A stretch of 48,045 nucleotides of DNA, taken from assembly GCA_002401885.1 (NCBI GenBank), contig NVUL01000052.1, positions 1-48,045 of the forward strand, given 5' to 3'. The DNA comes from SAR86 cluster bacterium (GTDB taxonomy: Bacteria; Pseudomonadota; Gammaproteobacteria; Pseudomonadales; Pseudohongiellaceae). The stretch's first letter is position 1. Each line of letters opens with the position of its first letter. Position numbers and translations under genes: made by a program. Positions 35,089-44,852 of this stretch are shown one piece after another. Under the pieces are notes generated by a model. That model did not search any database. It was not told the origin of the DNA and saw only the letters and a program-made list of their open reading frames with translations.

Positions 35089-35985
35089 TTAATCTAGGAG
35101 GGTCCCGCTCAATCGCGCCCATTCCTCGCTCAGCACTGCCTCGTCCATCTCAAACCAGGGGCTGTAGTGTTTAAGCACTGCGTCGGCCTGCTCTGCTAAT
35201 AACCCAGAAAGGACTATATGCCCCTTGGGTTTTACGAGATCAGAGAGGTTTTCGGCAAGCTGCATGAGTGGCTCGGCGAGTATGTTTGCGACGAGTATGT
35301 CTGCTTGATGAGATGTTCTATCGCTAGGAAGTTGCTCCGGTAGGTAGGTTTCGATAACACCCTCAGGGATGTGGTTGCGTTTCGCGTTCTCGATAGTTGC
35401 AGTAATTGCCTGAGGATCATTGTCTACTGCGATTACGCGAGGTGCTCCTAGCAGAGCTGCTGCGATGGCGAGAATGCCGGAGCCGCATCCATAATCGATT
35501 ACTGTGCTGTCATTGCGAGTGTTCTGCTCCAGCCATTGTAGGCAAAGGCTGGTGGTCGCGTGACTGCCACTGCCGAAGGCTAGGCCGGGGTCGAGCATAA
35601 TATTGATGGCGCTTGGTTCGGGTGGCTCCTGCCAGCTCGGACAGACCCAAAGGCGCTCGCCAAACTGCATCGCTTTAAAATCCGACATCCAGGATCTCTC
35701 CCAGGCCTGATCTTCTAGGGTTTCGAGAGTCAGAGATTGCTTGTCTTCAATTGCAGGGTGTTGTTGTAGCAGGAAAAGCAATCCATCGAGATTTGTAGCT
35801 TCCTCGAATAGGCAGACGAGATCGACGCGGTCCCATAATGGTGTGCTACCTGGCTCCTTTTGGAATACCGGCTGATCTTCGGCATCCAGATAGCTTATTG
35901 AGAGGCCGCCATAATCCAGCAGCAGTTGTTCTAGAGGTTCAATCTGATCGGGCCGTACCTGAACCCTGAGTTGTTGCCATGCCAT
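35089..35985 (-). CDS. prmA: Ribosomal protein L11 methyltransferase
   Basis: PrmA trimethylates L11 at several positions. The 298-residue protein has the N-terminal substrate-binding domain (WQQLRVQVRPDQIEPLE), a linker, and the SAM-binding domain with LDPGLAFGSGSHATT and DYGCGSGILAIAA. NILAEPL is the catalytic-loop motif. The ATG giving MAWQQLRV is preferred over a start 11 codons upstream. It follows accC by 22 bases and is probably co-transcribed. Confidence 0.96.
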   Translation of the reverse strand: MAWQQLRVQVRPDQIEPLEQLLLDYGGLSISYLDAEDQPVFQKEPGSTPLWDRVDLVCLFEEATNLDGLLFLLQQHPAIEDKQSLTLETLEDQAWERSWMSDFKAMQFGERLWVCPSWQEPPEPSAINIMLDPGLAFGSGSHATTSLCLQWLEQNTRNDSTVIDYGCGSGILAIAAALLGAPRVIAVDNDPQAITATIENAKRNHIPEGVIETYLPEQLPSDRTSHQADILVANILAEPLMQLAENLSDLVKPKGHIVLSGLLAEQADAVLKHYSPWFEMDEAVLSEEWARLSGTLLD

Positions 35986-36007
35986 AGTGAGAAGACTCGG
36001 GGGAGTT

Positions 36008-37348
36008 CTAGGATCCAAGCTTCTTTTCTAGATAGTGGATGTTGACACAACCCTTTTGAAACTCGGCATCGCGCACGAGGTCTTGATGCAGTGGAATATT
36101 GTTGCGGATACCATCGATCAGCATCTCATCCAGAGCGATCTGTGTACGTTTCAACGCTGCTTCTCGACTGTTTGCGTGGCAGATAAGCTTCGCTATCAAG
36201 GAGTCATAGTAGGGCGGAACGCTATAACCGCTATAGAGGTGTGAATCGACACGTACACCATTTCCGCCCGGTGCGTGGAACATCTTTATCTTGCCTGGGC
36301 TGGGCATAAACGTTACAGGGTCTTCGGCGTTGATCCGACACTCGAAGGCGTGTCCGCGCATGCGGATATCCTCTTGCGCATAAGACAGCGGCGCGCCACC
36401 AGCTATTAGAAGTTGCTCCTTAACGATATCTACACCGGTAATCATTTCTGTAACGGGATGTTCTACCTGCACGCGCGTATTCATTTCGATGAAATAGAAC
36501 GCTTCATCCTCATACAAAAACTCCAGGGTTCCAGCGCCTCGGTAATTCATGTTCTTACAAGCTTGGATGCAAGTTTCCGCGACTTCAGCGCGTACTTTGT
36601 CAGGAATGCCCGGAGCAGGGGCCTCCTCCATTACTTTCTGATGGCGTCGCTGCAGAGAGCAGTCACGGTCGCCAAGGTAGAGCGCGTTGCCTCTGCCATC
36701 GCCGACAATCTGGATTTCCACATGGCGCGGATTCTCCAAGAACTTCTCCAAATAGACTACGCCGTTGCCGAAGAAAGACTTGGCCTCGGACTGTGTGACG
36801 AATATAGCTTTGAGTAGGGCCGCCTCATTGTGCACAACACGCATGCCGCGGCCGCCGCCGCCCGCTGTTGCCTTGATGATAACCGGGTAGCCAATCTCCT
36901 TGGCCAGCGACAGTGTGCGCTCGTTGTTGTCGTCTATGGGACCATTGGAGCCGGGCACGGTTGGTACGCCGGCTTCGCGCATTACTTCGATGGCTGAAAC
37001 CTTGTCACCCATCAGGCGAATCGTATCGGCAGTTGGCCCGATAAACACGAAGCCACTGTTCTCTACCTGCTCGGCGAAGTCGGCGTTCTCCGATAGAAAT
37101 CCGTATCCGGGATGCACTGCATCGGCATCGGTAACTTCCATCGCGGAGATGATGGCGGGTGTGTTGAGATAGCTATCTGTTGGGCTGGGCGGCCCTATGC
37201 AGACCGACTCGTCGGAGAGCCGAACATGCATTAGATCCCGGTCCGCTGTCGAATGCACAGCGACAGTTTTGATTCCAAGTTCTTTACAAGAGCGAAGTAC
37301 ACGGAGTGCGATTTCACCGCGATTGGCTATTAAAACTTTTTCAAGCAT
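36008..37348 (-). CDS. accC: Acetyl-CoA carboxylase, biotin carboxylase subunit
   Basis: AccC carboxylates the biotin on AccB with bicarbonate and ATP, the first step of fatty-acid synthesis. The 446-residue ATP-grasp enzyme starts [17 protein letters not shown] and contains [29 protein letters not shown], and [17 protein letters not shown]. The start has AAGGA upstream. It follows accB by 40 bases. Confidence 0.98.
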   Translation of the reverse strand: MLEKVLIANRGEIALRVLRSCKELGIKTVAVHSTADRDLMHVRLSDESVCIGPPSPTDSYLNTPAIISAMEVTDADAVHPGYGFLSENADFAEQVENSGFVFIGPTADTIRLMGDKVSAIEVMREAGVPTVPGSNGPIDDNNERTLSLAKEIGYPVIIKATAGGGGRGMRVVHNEAALLKAIFVTQSEAKSFFGNGVVYLEKFLENPRHVEIQIVGDGRGNALYLGDRDCSLQRRHQKVMEEAPAPGIPDKVRAEVAETCIQACKNMNYRGAGTLEFLYEDEAFYFIEMNTRVQVEHPVTEMITGVDIVKEQLLIAGGAPLSYAQEDIRMRGHAFECRINAEDPVTFMPSPGKIKMFHAPGGNGVRVDSHLYSGYSVPPYYDSLIAKLICHANSREAALKRTQIALDEMLIDGIRNNIPLHQDLVRDAEFQKGCVNIHYLEKKLGS

Positions 37349-37388
37349 GAAGCTATCCTTGGATTAGGCTGGGCACACAAAGAGCGAT

Positions 37389-37832
37389 CTATACGATTCT
37401 GATTAATGGCTGGTCGAACTCGACCGGTTCGCCATCTTCAACCAAAAAAGCTTCGATCACACCTGCTTGGTCAGCCTCGATTTGATTCATCATTTTCATT
37501 GCTTCGACAATGCACACTACGTCTCCTGCCTTTACATGCTTGCCAACCTCAACGTACGCAGGAGAGGAGGGAGAGGGAGAACGATAGAAAGTTCCAACCA
37601 TAGGGGACTTGATAGCATTTTCTGTAGAAGCGGCTGGCTCTGCAGGGGGTGCGGCAGCAGGGGCCGGCGCTGCAGCAGCAGGAGCTGCAGGCGGTTGATA
37701 GGCAATGGGTGCAGGCGCTGAGAATGATCCGCGGCTAATTCTAACCGACTCTTCGCCTTCCTTGATTTCGATTTCTGCGATGTCGGAAGTTTCCAACAGC
37801 TCAATCAGCTTTTTTACTTTTCTAATGTCCAT
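37389..37832 (-). CDS. accB: Biotin carboxyl carrier protein
   Basis: AccB carries biotin between AccC and the carboxyltransferase AccAD. The 147-residue protein has the N-terminal helix region [14 protein letters not shown], an Ala/Pro-rich flexible linker (about 40-70), and the biotinyl domain with the EAMKMMN motif, whose lysine is biotinylated. It lies 21 bases after aroQ. Confidence 0.98.
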   Translation of the reverse strand: MDIRKVKKLIELLETSDIAEIEIKEGEESVRISRGSFSAPAPIAYQPPAAPAAAAPAPAAAPPAEPAASTENAIKSPMVGTFYRSPSPSSPAYVEVGKHVKAGDVVCIVEAMKMMNQIEADQAGVIEAFLVEDGEPVEFDQPLIRIV

Positions 37833-37853
37833 AGGAATATCCCGCTTAGAGTC

Positions 37854-38294
37854 TTAGTTAGCTAGTTTTTTGCAAGCAGCCTGAAGCGCCAGTTCGTAAC
37901 CTTGGGCGCCCAAGCCAATCACACATCCGACAGCGATGTCGGAAAAATAGGAATGATGCCGGTACGCTTCGCGGCTGAATAGATTTGAAAGATGCACCTC
38001 GATGAAGGGGATCTCGGTAGCGAGAATAGCGTCGCGAATAGCAATGCTGGTGTGGGTGAATCCACCAAAGTTCACGATCATGAATGCCGTGCCGTCTTTT
38101 CGCGCCGCGTGCAATCGGTCGATTATCTCGCCCTCAGAGTTAGCCTGTAGACTGTCGAATTGATGACCCGACTCCGCGCATTTTGCAGTGAGGCGTTGAT
38201 TGATGTCATCTAGGGTGTCAGACCCATAGATGTGGGGTTCCCGACTACCGAGTAGATTCAGGTTAGGTCCATGCAGGGCCAGTATTGATGCCAT
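37854..38294 (-). CDS. aroQ: 3-dehydroquinate dehydratase, type II
   Basis: AroQ dehydrates 3-dehydroquinate in the shikimate pathway. The 146-residue protein begins LALHGPNLNLLGSREPHIYG and carries VNFGGFTHTSIAIRDA and EVHLSNLFSREAYRHHSY, the type II signature with its active-site histidines. AGGGAAAAG precedes the ATG. It heads the aroQ-accB-accC-prmA series. Confidence 0.97.
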   Translation of the reverse strand: MASILALHGPNLNLLGSREPHIYGSDTLDDINQRLTAKCAESGHQFDSLQANSEGEIIDRLHAARKDGTAFMIVNFGGFTHTSIAIRDAILATEIPFIEVHLSNLFSREAYRHHSYFSDIAVGCVIGLGAQGYELALQAACKKLAN

Positions 38295-38362
38295 GTTCTT
38301 TTCCCTAATGTGGCGGCAGGGTGAATTTTCTCCCGTGAAGCCTGATTAGCTATTTTGTCGGC

Positions 38363-38377
38363 ATTTTCTCAGAAAAT
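38363..38377. promoter_or_regulatory. Palindrome upstream of aroQ-accB-accC
   Basis: ATTTTCT (38363-38369) and AGAAAAT (38371-38377) form a perfect inverted repeat around one C, 69 to 83 bases before the aroQ start. It could be an operator for the acetyl-CoA carboxylase operon. No known FabR- or FadR-type consensus fits, and no clear promoter hexamers were found next to it. Confidence 0.3.
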
Positions 38378-38418
38378 AGCGCACATTTCACGCTTTTTTG
38401 CGAAAGGAAGGGCTGTGC

Positions 38419-38910
38419 CTAGGGATTTAGCAGAAATTCGAAGCGCTGTGGAGGATAACAGAATCCCCAATCGGCGCAGCCTTGATAGTGGATGAAGATT
38501 CTTGCGTCCGGGCCCGGCACGGTACTGAGGCGTAGATCGATATCTAGCCGGCCATAATAGGCTTCTATATCTCCGAAGAATTGGTCATTTTTCTTCAAGC
38601 CATCGGGCATTCTGAATTCTACGGGCAGTTCCTGAGAATCGACTTGCGCACTTAGGGTGAATTCGAAGGCATGCCTATACAGGTAGTGGCCATCCGGCAG
38701 GTTCCACACAATCTTGTACCGACCTGGGCTAACGACGCTGACATAGAAAGGAAAGGCCTGCTCCAGTGGCAGGGGCTGTGGAGAAGCGGGTTGCGCTGCT
38801 AGGCCGGAGACCGTGCGCGGCGTGAGCTGTGCATAAGCCAGGTTGCCTGCGAACAGGAAAGTGCTAAGCAGCAGAGTCAGACTGATTCGAAACACGGGAC
38901 TCATCTTCAT
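38419..38910 (-). CDS. Free-standing DsbD alpha (N-terminal) domain protein
   Basis: The 163-residue protein has a signal peptide (MKMSPVFRISLTLLLSTFLF, cleavage after AYA). A single domain matching the periplasmic alpha domain of DsbD follows: AFPFYVSV, DGHYLYRHAFEF, IEAYYGR and HYQGCADWGFCYPP. The redox pair is C145 and C151, in the family's Cys-x5-Cys spacing. The transmembrane and thioredoxin domains of full DsbD are missing: the next gene (aroQ) starts 124 bases on. In Pseudomonas a full dsbD sits directly before aroQ, so this looks like a reduced or split version. It probably passes electrons in the periplasm from a CcdA-like membrane partner encoded elsewhere. Confidence 0.85.
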   Translation of the reverse strand: MKMSPVFRISLTLLLSTFLFAGNLAYAQLTPRTVSGLAAQPASPQPLPLEQAFPFYVSVVSPGRYKIVWNLPDGHYLYRHAFEFTLSAQVDSQELPVEFRMPDGLKKNDQFFGDIEAYYGRLDIDLRLSTVPGPDARIFIHYQGCADWGFCYPPQRFEFLLNP

Positions 38911-39038
38911 ACTAGGTTGGACCAGTTAAGCTGAGAATTAATTTCCTTAGGGTATCTCTGCATAATTTTACAGTTGCGAGCCTGAAGCGTTTAGCTGCGA
39001 GGCGCAGTTCGCCGTTAATGGCCTTAGCAACAGGTACC

Positions 39039-40256
39039 CTAATTTTGATAGCGATCAAAGACCAAACAGGCATTGGTGCCGCCGAAGCCGAAGCTATTCG
39101 ACATGACGCGGTTCAGGGTAACGTCATCTTGCCGCTCGATTGCGACTGGCATTCCCTGCGCTTCCTCGTCTAGGTTCTCGACATTGGCCGAGGCAGCAAT
39201 AAAATCATTCTCCATCATCAATAGGCTGTAGATGGCTTCCTGTGCACCTGCTGCGCCAAGTGAATGACCCGTTAGCGACTTGGTGGAATTAAGTGTCGGT
39301 ACGTTCTCGCCGAACACGCTTTTGATCGCGCGTAGTTCCGAGACGTCGCCGGCCGGTGTGCTAGTGCCGTGTGTGTTGATGTAGTCTACCGACCCTTCCA
39401 GACCTGCGGTCGCTATCTGCATCGCGCGTGCGCCGCCTTCGCCTGCAGGAGCAACCATATCGTGGCCATCAGAAGTTGCTGCGTATCCAGTTAATTCGGC
39501 ATAGATATTTGCCCCTCGCGCTAGAGCGTGATCGAGAGACTCCATGACAAGAATCGCTCCACCACCAGCGATCACGAAGCCATCGCGGTCAGCATCGAAA
39601 GCGCGTGAGGCTTTATCGGGAGTGTCGTTGTATTTAGTTGAAAGCGCACCCATAGCATCGAACATATGGCTCATTGTCCAGTGTTCCGCCTCGCCGCCTC
39701 CTGCGAAAACGATATCCTGTTTTCCTAGCTGAATCAGCTCTGCTCCATGGCCAATACAGTGTGCGCTGGTTGCGCAGGCCGATGAGATTGTGTAGTTGAC
39801 GCCTTTGATTTTGAATGGAGTGGCCAGACAAGCCGACGTGGTGCTGCTCATCGTGCGTGTTACACGATAAGGCCCGACTCTGCGCAAACCCTTCTCGCGC
39901 ATGATATCTGTGGATTCAAGCTGCTGTTCGGAAGAGCCGCCTCCGGAGCCTACTACGAGACCGGAGCGGAAATTGGATACTTCGTCATCCGTAAGGTTGG
40001 CGTCAGCTATGGCCTGCTCCATGGCTAGGTAGGCGTAGGCAGATGCGTCACCCATAAATCGGAGTATCTTGCGATCAATAAGTTCAGCCGTGTCGATCTG
40101 CACCGATCCACTGACATGGCTGCGCATGCCAATTTCTTCATAGGTGGGATTGTGTCGAATGCCACTACGTCCTGCCTTGAGAGAATCCAGCACCGACTCT
40201 TTGTTATTGCCCAAACAGGATATAATTCCGATACCAGTAACAACAACGCGCTTCAT
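39039..40256 (-). CDS. fabB: 3-oxoacyl-ACP synthase I (FabB)
   Basis: FabB elongates acyl-ACPs and is needed for unsaturated fatty acids. The 405-residue protein has the Cys-His-His triad in [10 protein letters not shown] (C161), [12 protein letters not shown], and [17 protein letters not shown], with GGTNAC at the end. Pairing with fabA identifies FabB rather than FabF. GGGGAAA precedes the ATG. The gap to fabA is 42 bases. Confidence 0.97.
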   Translation of the reverse strand: MKRVVVTGIGIISCLGNNKESVLDSLKAGRSGIRHNPTYEEIGMRSHVSGSVQIDTAELIDRKILRFMGDASAYAYLAMEQAIADANLTDDEVSNFRSGLVVGSGGGSSEQQLESTDIMREKGLRRVGPYRVTRTMSSTTSACLATPFKIKGVNYTISSACATSAHCIGHGAELIQLGKQDIVFAGGGEAEHWTMSHMFDAMGALSTKYNDTPDKASRAFDADRDGFVIAGGGAILVMESLDHALARGANIYAELTGYAATSDGHDMVAPAGEGGARAMQIATAGLEGSVDYINTHGTSTPAGDVSELRAIKSVFGENVPTLNSTKSLTGHSLGAAGAQEAIYSLLMMENDFIAASANVENLDEEAQGMPVAIERQDDVTLNRVMSNSFGFGGTNACLVFDRYQN

Positions 40257-40298
40257 ACGATTTCCCCAATCAAAAAAGAATCACTCATGCATCCTGTA

Positions 40299-40835
40299 CT
40301 AGAATGAACTTCCTGGCGTGAACAGACCAACTTTCAATGCTTTGGTGGTATAGATTGTCTTGCCATCTACAGACACTTTTCCGTCGGCGATGCCCATAAC
40401 CAGGCTTCTATTGATAAGCCGATTTATCGATAGTTCGTAAACTACCTTCTTTGAAGTCGGCAATATTTCGCCAGTAAATTTTACCTCGCCAGCTCCAAGT
40501 GCCCTACCCTTACCCGGGTGACCACTCCAGCCGAGGAAGAATCCCAGTAGCTGCCACAAGGCATCTAATCCTAGGCAACCTGGCATGACCGGATCACCGG
40601 GAAAGTGACAGTCGAAAAACCAAAGGTCCGGCTTTATATCCAGCTCCGCGATTATTTGTCCGCGGCCACGATCGCCGCCATCGCTATTGATCTGAATAAT
40701 GCGATCAAACATGAGCATATTGTCTACGGGTAGCTTGGCGTTCCCCGGACCGAAGAGTAGACCATGGCCGCAATCTACCAATTCTTCCAAATTATAGGAA
40801 TTCTTAGGAACAAAGTTGTGTTCGACTTGTGTCAT
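40299..40835 (-). CDS. fabA: 3-hydroxydecanoyl-ACP dehydratase/isomerase (FabA)
   Basis: FabA dehydrates 3-hydroxydecanoyl-ACP and isomerises the product, which starts unsaturated fatty-acid synthesis. The 178-residue protein shows [39 protein letters not shown] (catalytic His and the Asp of the following helix) and [10 protein letters not shown] chose the ATG at 40835; an upstream TTG would add 12 residues. The Shine-Dalgarno GGAGG lies within a small hairpin. Confidence 0.97.
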   Translation of the reverse strand: MTQVEHNFVPKNSYNLEELVDCGHGLLFGPGNAKLPVDNMLMFDRIIQINSDGGDRGRGQIIAELDIKPDLWFFDCHFPGDPVMPGCLGLDALWQLLGFFLGWSGHPGKGRALGAGEVKFTGEILPTSKKVVYELSINRLINRSLVMGIADGKVSVDGKTIYTTKALKVGLFTPGSSF

Positions 40836-40847
40836 GATCTGGTTAAA

Positions 40848-40860
40848 CCCCTCCGAGGGG
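40848..40860 (-). promoter_or_regulatory. Small hairpin holding the fabA ribosome-binding site
   Basis: The transcript reads CCCCUCGGAGGGG just upstream of fabA. CCCCU and AGGGG can pair around CGG, and the GGAGG ribosome-binding site is in this hairpin. It lies 12 bases before the ATG. Masking of the site, if real, would damp fabA translation. Confidence 0.4.
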
Positions 40861-41002
40861 TGGTATTGCAAAGGCTGCGATGTTATCGCGCTGGGGCCAA
40901 ATAATCGATCATAAAATGATGGCAGGCTGTTGAATCGGCTCTATTTATTAAAATAGGCGATATTTTGCTACTATGTCGTTCCTTTTAGTCATTCCCTTTT
41001 AG

Positions 41003-42438
41003 ATGTCCAAGGCAGCAGGTTCTATGTTAATTCCCGTTATACTCGCTGGTGGTGTGGGCTCCCGCCTCTGGCCAGTTTCCCGATCGATGCTGCCAAAGCA
41101 ATTTATAGAATTTCCTAACATGCAGGGCTCGCTCTTTCAGAACACATTGTCTCGTCTAGACGGCGTGCCTGACGTGGAAGACCCGATAGTTGTTTGTAAT
41201 AGCGATCATCGCTTTCTGGTAGCAGAGCAACTGCGGCAACTTGGGAAAGAACACTGCAGTATATTGCTGGAGCCGGTCGGCAGAAATACGGCGCCTGCGG
41301 TAGCTCTTGCTGCATTGTGTGCACTGCAAGATAACGCGGACCCACTTCTCCTGGTCCTGCCGGCCGATCACGTGATTCAGGATCAAGCAGCATTTCAGCA
41401 AGCGATAGCTCAGGCATTGCAGTCTGCCAAGCAAAGAAAGTTGGCTACATTCGGCATAGTGCCAAATGTCCCAGAAACGGGCTACGGCTATATAAAGAAG
41501 GGCGCGGAGCTCGCAGGCGTAGATGTATATTGCGTAGAGAAGTTTGTGGAAAAGCCAGATCAGGAAACCGCGCAGGCGTATCTGATAGCGGCAGCTATTT
41601 TTGGAATAGTGGCATGTTCTTGTTTTCAGCCTCTATTTATTTACAGGAGTTGAAGCGGCATGCTCCAGATATCTTCGATAGCTGCCATCAGGCCTACGCT
41701 AGCCTGGAACGGGGTGAGGACTTTCAGTTTATCCCCGAGTCAATCTTCGAGAGCTGTCGCAGCGATTCTATAGACTATGCCGTAATGGAGAAGACGTCCT
41801 CCGCTGTGGTTGTGCCTCTTCAGGCGGGTTGGAATGATCTTGGTGCCTGGGATGCGATGTGGGAGGTACGAGCAAAGGATGAGCATGGCAATGCACTATC
41901 TGGCGATGTGCTCACCTCCGATGTACAAGATAGCTATATTCAATCTCAATCTCGGCTTGTCGCTGTTGCGGGGATACGGGATGTCGTAGTGGTCGAGACG
42001 GCGGATGCTGTGCTGGTGACCCACCGCTCCCAGGTACAGTCCGTAAAACACTTGGTACAACAGTTGCAAAACGATGAGCGGGAAGAAAGCACGCTACACC
42101 GTTTGGTCTATCGCCCGTGGGGTTCTTACGAGTCTCTAAGCAGCAGGCCCGGCTACCAGGTAAAGCACATAGTGGTCAATGCTGGCGCATCGCTCTCGTT
42201 GCAATTGCACCATAGGAGAGCGGAACATTGGACGGTGCTCAAGGGTGTGGCGTTAGTAACCTGCGACAACAAGGAGTTCGAGCTGCAGCCCAATGAATCG
42301 ACGTATATTCCGGTCGGGAGCAAACATAGGCTGACCAATACTAGTAATGAACCAATAGAAATCATCGAGGTTCAAATTGGCGAATATCTTGGCGAGGATG
42401 ATATCGTCCGCTTCGAAGACCGCTATGACAGAGTCTGA
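41003..42438 (+). pseudogene. manC: Mannose-1-phosphate guanylyltransferase/mannose-6-phosphate isomerase, broken by a one-base frameshift
   Basis: This gene encodes the type II bifunctional enzyme that makes GDP-mannose. The first frame (41003 to about 41584) shows ILAGGVGSRLWPVSRSMLPKQ and KFVEKPDQETAQAYL. The second frame resumes at SGSYFWNSGMFLF and runs through NDLGAWDAMW to the cupin domain (RPWGSYESL, LQLHHRRAEHW, YIPVGSKHRL). Joined, they give about 478 residues, the family length. The break is near 41584, where CTG-GAT appears to have become CTGAT. No slippery heptamer is present. It is a recent frameshift mutation or a sequencing error. The start could also be the ATG at 41024. Confidence 0.85.
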
Positions 42439-42541
42439 ATGCAGAGCTATGTAGTCCAAGCTAGATGTTGCTTTGCCAGTTGTGGCCGGACTAACAGCTT
42501 TCATTAATTTATAGAAAAACCTTTTAGGGAAACTCTGCGCT

Positions 42542-43369
42542 ATGTCCGTTATTAAGAAATGTCTATTTCCAGCTGCCGGATACGGCACGCGGTTCTTGCC
42601 CGCTACAAAGGCAATGCCGAAGGAAATGTTACCTATCGTGACCAAACCCCTCATTCAATATGGGGTCGAGGAAGCCATGGACGCGGGCATCACCGAGATC
42701 GGCGTGGTAACTGGGCGTGGTAAGCGAGCGATAGAAGACCATTTCGATATTAGCTACGAGCTTGAGCATGAGATTGCCGGCTCGGACAAGGAAGAGTTAC
42801 TAAGCAGCACGCGCGAAATCATGGATCGTTGCACGTTCTCATATACCCGACAGGTAGAGATGAAGGGGTTGGGTCACGCAATTCTAGTCGGCGAAACCTT
42901 GATTGGGCGCGAACCGTTCGCCGTTGTGCTGGCGGACGACTATTGCGTCACTGAGGGCGATGGTGTGCTTGCGCAGATGGTCAAGCTGTATGAGAAGTAT
43001 CAGTGCAGCATAGTCGCGATCGAAGAGGTGCCAATTGAAGAGACGTACCGCTACGGTGTGATCGAAGGAGATCTCGAAGCTGACGGAGTTTATCGCATTC
43101 GTAATATGGTCGAGAAACCTGCGCCCGAAAATGCGCCAAGCAATCTTGCGATTATCGGCCGCTATATTCTCAGTCCAGATATATTCGATGTTATCCGCAG
43201 CACTCCGCCAGGCAAGAATGGAGAGATGCAAATTACAGACGCGCTGCAGATCCAGGCTCAGCAGAGTAGGGTAATAGGTTATCGTTTTGCTGGCCGCCGC
43301 TTCGATTGTGGCAGCGTCGATGGGTATATCGAAGCCACAAATTACACTTACCAATTGCAATCAAGTTAG
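42542..43369 (+). CDS. galU: UTP-glucose-1-phosphate uridylyltransferase
   Basis: GalU makes UDP-glucose. The 275-residue protein has the family signature FPAAGYGTRFLPATKAMPKE, followed by VVTGRGKRAIEDHFD, VVLADDYC, and VEKPAPENAPSNLAIIGRY. It lies between manC and the phosphomannomutase gene, on the same strand, with 103 bases upstream that hold a TAGTCC/GGACTA inverted repeat (42452-42493). Confidence 0.96.
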   Translation: MSVIKKCLFPAAGYGTRFLPATKAMPKEMLPIVTKPLIQYGVEEAMDAGITEIGVVTGRGKRAIEDHFDISYELEHEIAGSDKEELLSSTREIMDRCTFSYTRQVEMKGLGHAILVGETLIGREPFAVVLADDYCVTEGDGVLAQMVKLYEKYQCSIVAIEEVPIEETYRYGVIEGDLEADGVYRIRNMVEKPAPENAPSNLAIIGRYILSPDIFDVIRSTPPGKNGEMQITDALQIQAQQSRVIGYRFAGRRFDCGSVDGYIEATNYTYQLQSS

Positions 43370-43453
43370 TTTTTCTGGCAATAATTGTTGCGCGACGCAG
43401 CAGTTGTTATAGAAAGATTTTTCGTATTCACATCTAAGTAAAGAAGTTGAAAA

Positions 43454-44803
43454 ATGATCGAAGAAATCACCTGTTTCAAACCATATGACATCAGAGGGCG
43501 CGTTCCCGATCAACTGAACAGCGATATAGCCTACCGCATAGGACGCGCCTATGTTGAGTTTCTAAAACCGCAACAGGTAGTGGTGGGATTTGATATTCGC
43601 CTTAGCAGTCAGGAGCTTTGTGCCGCCCTGAGCAGAGGGATAATAGAGTCAGGTGCAGAGGTAATCAATATAGGGCAATGCGGTACCGAAGAAGTGTACT
43701 TCGCGACGAGTCATTTAAATGTAGATGGTGGCATCGTCATTACTGCGAGCCACAATCCTGCTGATTACAACGGCATGAAGTTTGTTCGCGAATCGTCCAA
43801 GCCCATTAGCGGAGATACAGGTCTCAAGGAAATTCAGCGCATCGCGGAGAACAATGAATTTTCACCGTGTGCCGAGCCCGGGTCGATCCGCTTTGCGGAC
43901 ACGCAACCGGCTTACATAAAACATCTGCTCAACTACGTCGATGTAAAAAGCCTGAGTAAGTTGAAAATCGTGTGCAATGCAGGAAACGGTGGCGCTGGGC
44001 CAACTATCGATGCGCTAGAGCAATTCCTGCCTTTCCAGTTTACCAAGGTGCATCATGAGGCCGATGGTACGTTTCCCAATGGTGTTCCAAATCCTCTCCT
44101 GGAGGAGAATAGAGGCCCTACGATCGATGCCATTCTCTCCGAGGGCGCAGATCTCGGTATTGCTTGGGACGGTGATTTTGATCGCTGTTTCTTCTTCGAT
44201 GAGAACGGTCGATTCATCGAGGGTTACTATATTGTGGGTCTTCTTGCGCAGAGTTTTCTAGAAATTGAGCCTGGTGGAAAAATTGTTCATGACCCCCGCT
44301 TAACCTGGAATACGATACAGATTGCAGAAGAGTTTTCTGGTGAGGCAGTTCAGTGTAAGACAGGTCATGCTTTCATCAAGGAACGAATGCGTGAAGAGGA
44401 TGCTGTTTACGGCGGTGAAATGAGTGCGCATCACTACTTCAGGGACTTCTTCTACTGTGATAGCGGCATGGTCCCCTGGCTGCTGGTAGTTGGCTTGATG
44501 TCGAAGACCGGTAAGAAGTTATCCGAACTGGTAGATGCGAGAATGCTCGCTTTCCCAGCCAGTGGTGAGATCAATCAACACATCGAAGATCCTGAAGCTC
44601 TGCTTAAGAAAATAGAAGCAACGTATGCGGCGACTTGCGAAAGCATAGATCAGACTGACGGATTGAGCATGAACTTCGAGAATTGGCGGTTTAATATTCG
44701 CATGTCGAATACGGAGCCAGTCGTTCGATTGAACGTAGAGTCGCGTGGGGATGAGGCGCTGATGAAGGAAAAGACGAACGAACTTCTAGCGTTCATGGGC
44801 TGA
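43454..44803 (+). CDS. manB: Phosphomannomutase (ManB/CpsG type)
   Basis: ManB interconverts mannose 6-phosphate and mannose 1-phosphate for GDP-mannose. The 449-residue alpha-D-phosphohexomutase has FKPYDIRGRVP at the N-terminus, the phosphoserine loop TASHNPADYNGMK, the metal loop WDGDFDRCFFF, GGEMSAHHYFRD, and the C-terminal sugar-phosphate-binding MSNTEPVVRLN. Length fits CpsG/ManB and AlgC alike, so phosphoglucomutase activity is possible. Confidence 0.94.
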   Translation: MIEEITCFKPYDIRGRVPDQLNSDIAYRIGRAYVEFLKPQQVVVGFDIRLSSQELCAALSRGIIESGAEVINIGQCGTEEVYFATSHLNVDGGIVITASHNPADYNGMKFVRESSKPISGDTGLKEIQRIAENNEFSPCAEPGSIRFADTQPAYIKHLLNYVDVKSLSKLKIVCNAGNGGAGPTIDALEQFLPFQFTKVHHEADGTFPNGVPNPLLEENRGPTIDAILSEGADLGIAWDGDFDRCFFFDENGRFIEGYYIVGLLAQSFLEIEPGGKIVHDPRLTWNTIQIAEEFSGEAVQCKTGHAFIKERMREEDAVYGGEMSAHHYFRDFFYCDSGMVPWLLVVGLMSKTGKKLSELVDARMLAFPASGEINQHIEDPEALLKKIEATYAATCESIDQTDGLSMNFENWRFNIRMSNTEPVVRLNVESRGDEALMKEKTNELLAFMG

Positions 44804-44852
44804 GCTCAGACCTAGGCTTAAGATATAAACCGAAGACATTGGAGATGAGAGC

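Noticed and set aside
41584..41590. Programmed -1 frameshift in manC
   Set aside because: No X-XXY-YYZ slippery heptamer or downstream pseudoknot is visible, and the family is not known to use frameshifting. Mutation or a sequencing error is simpler.
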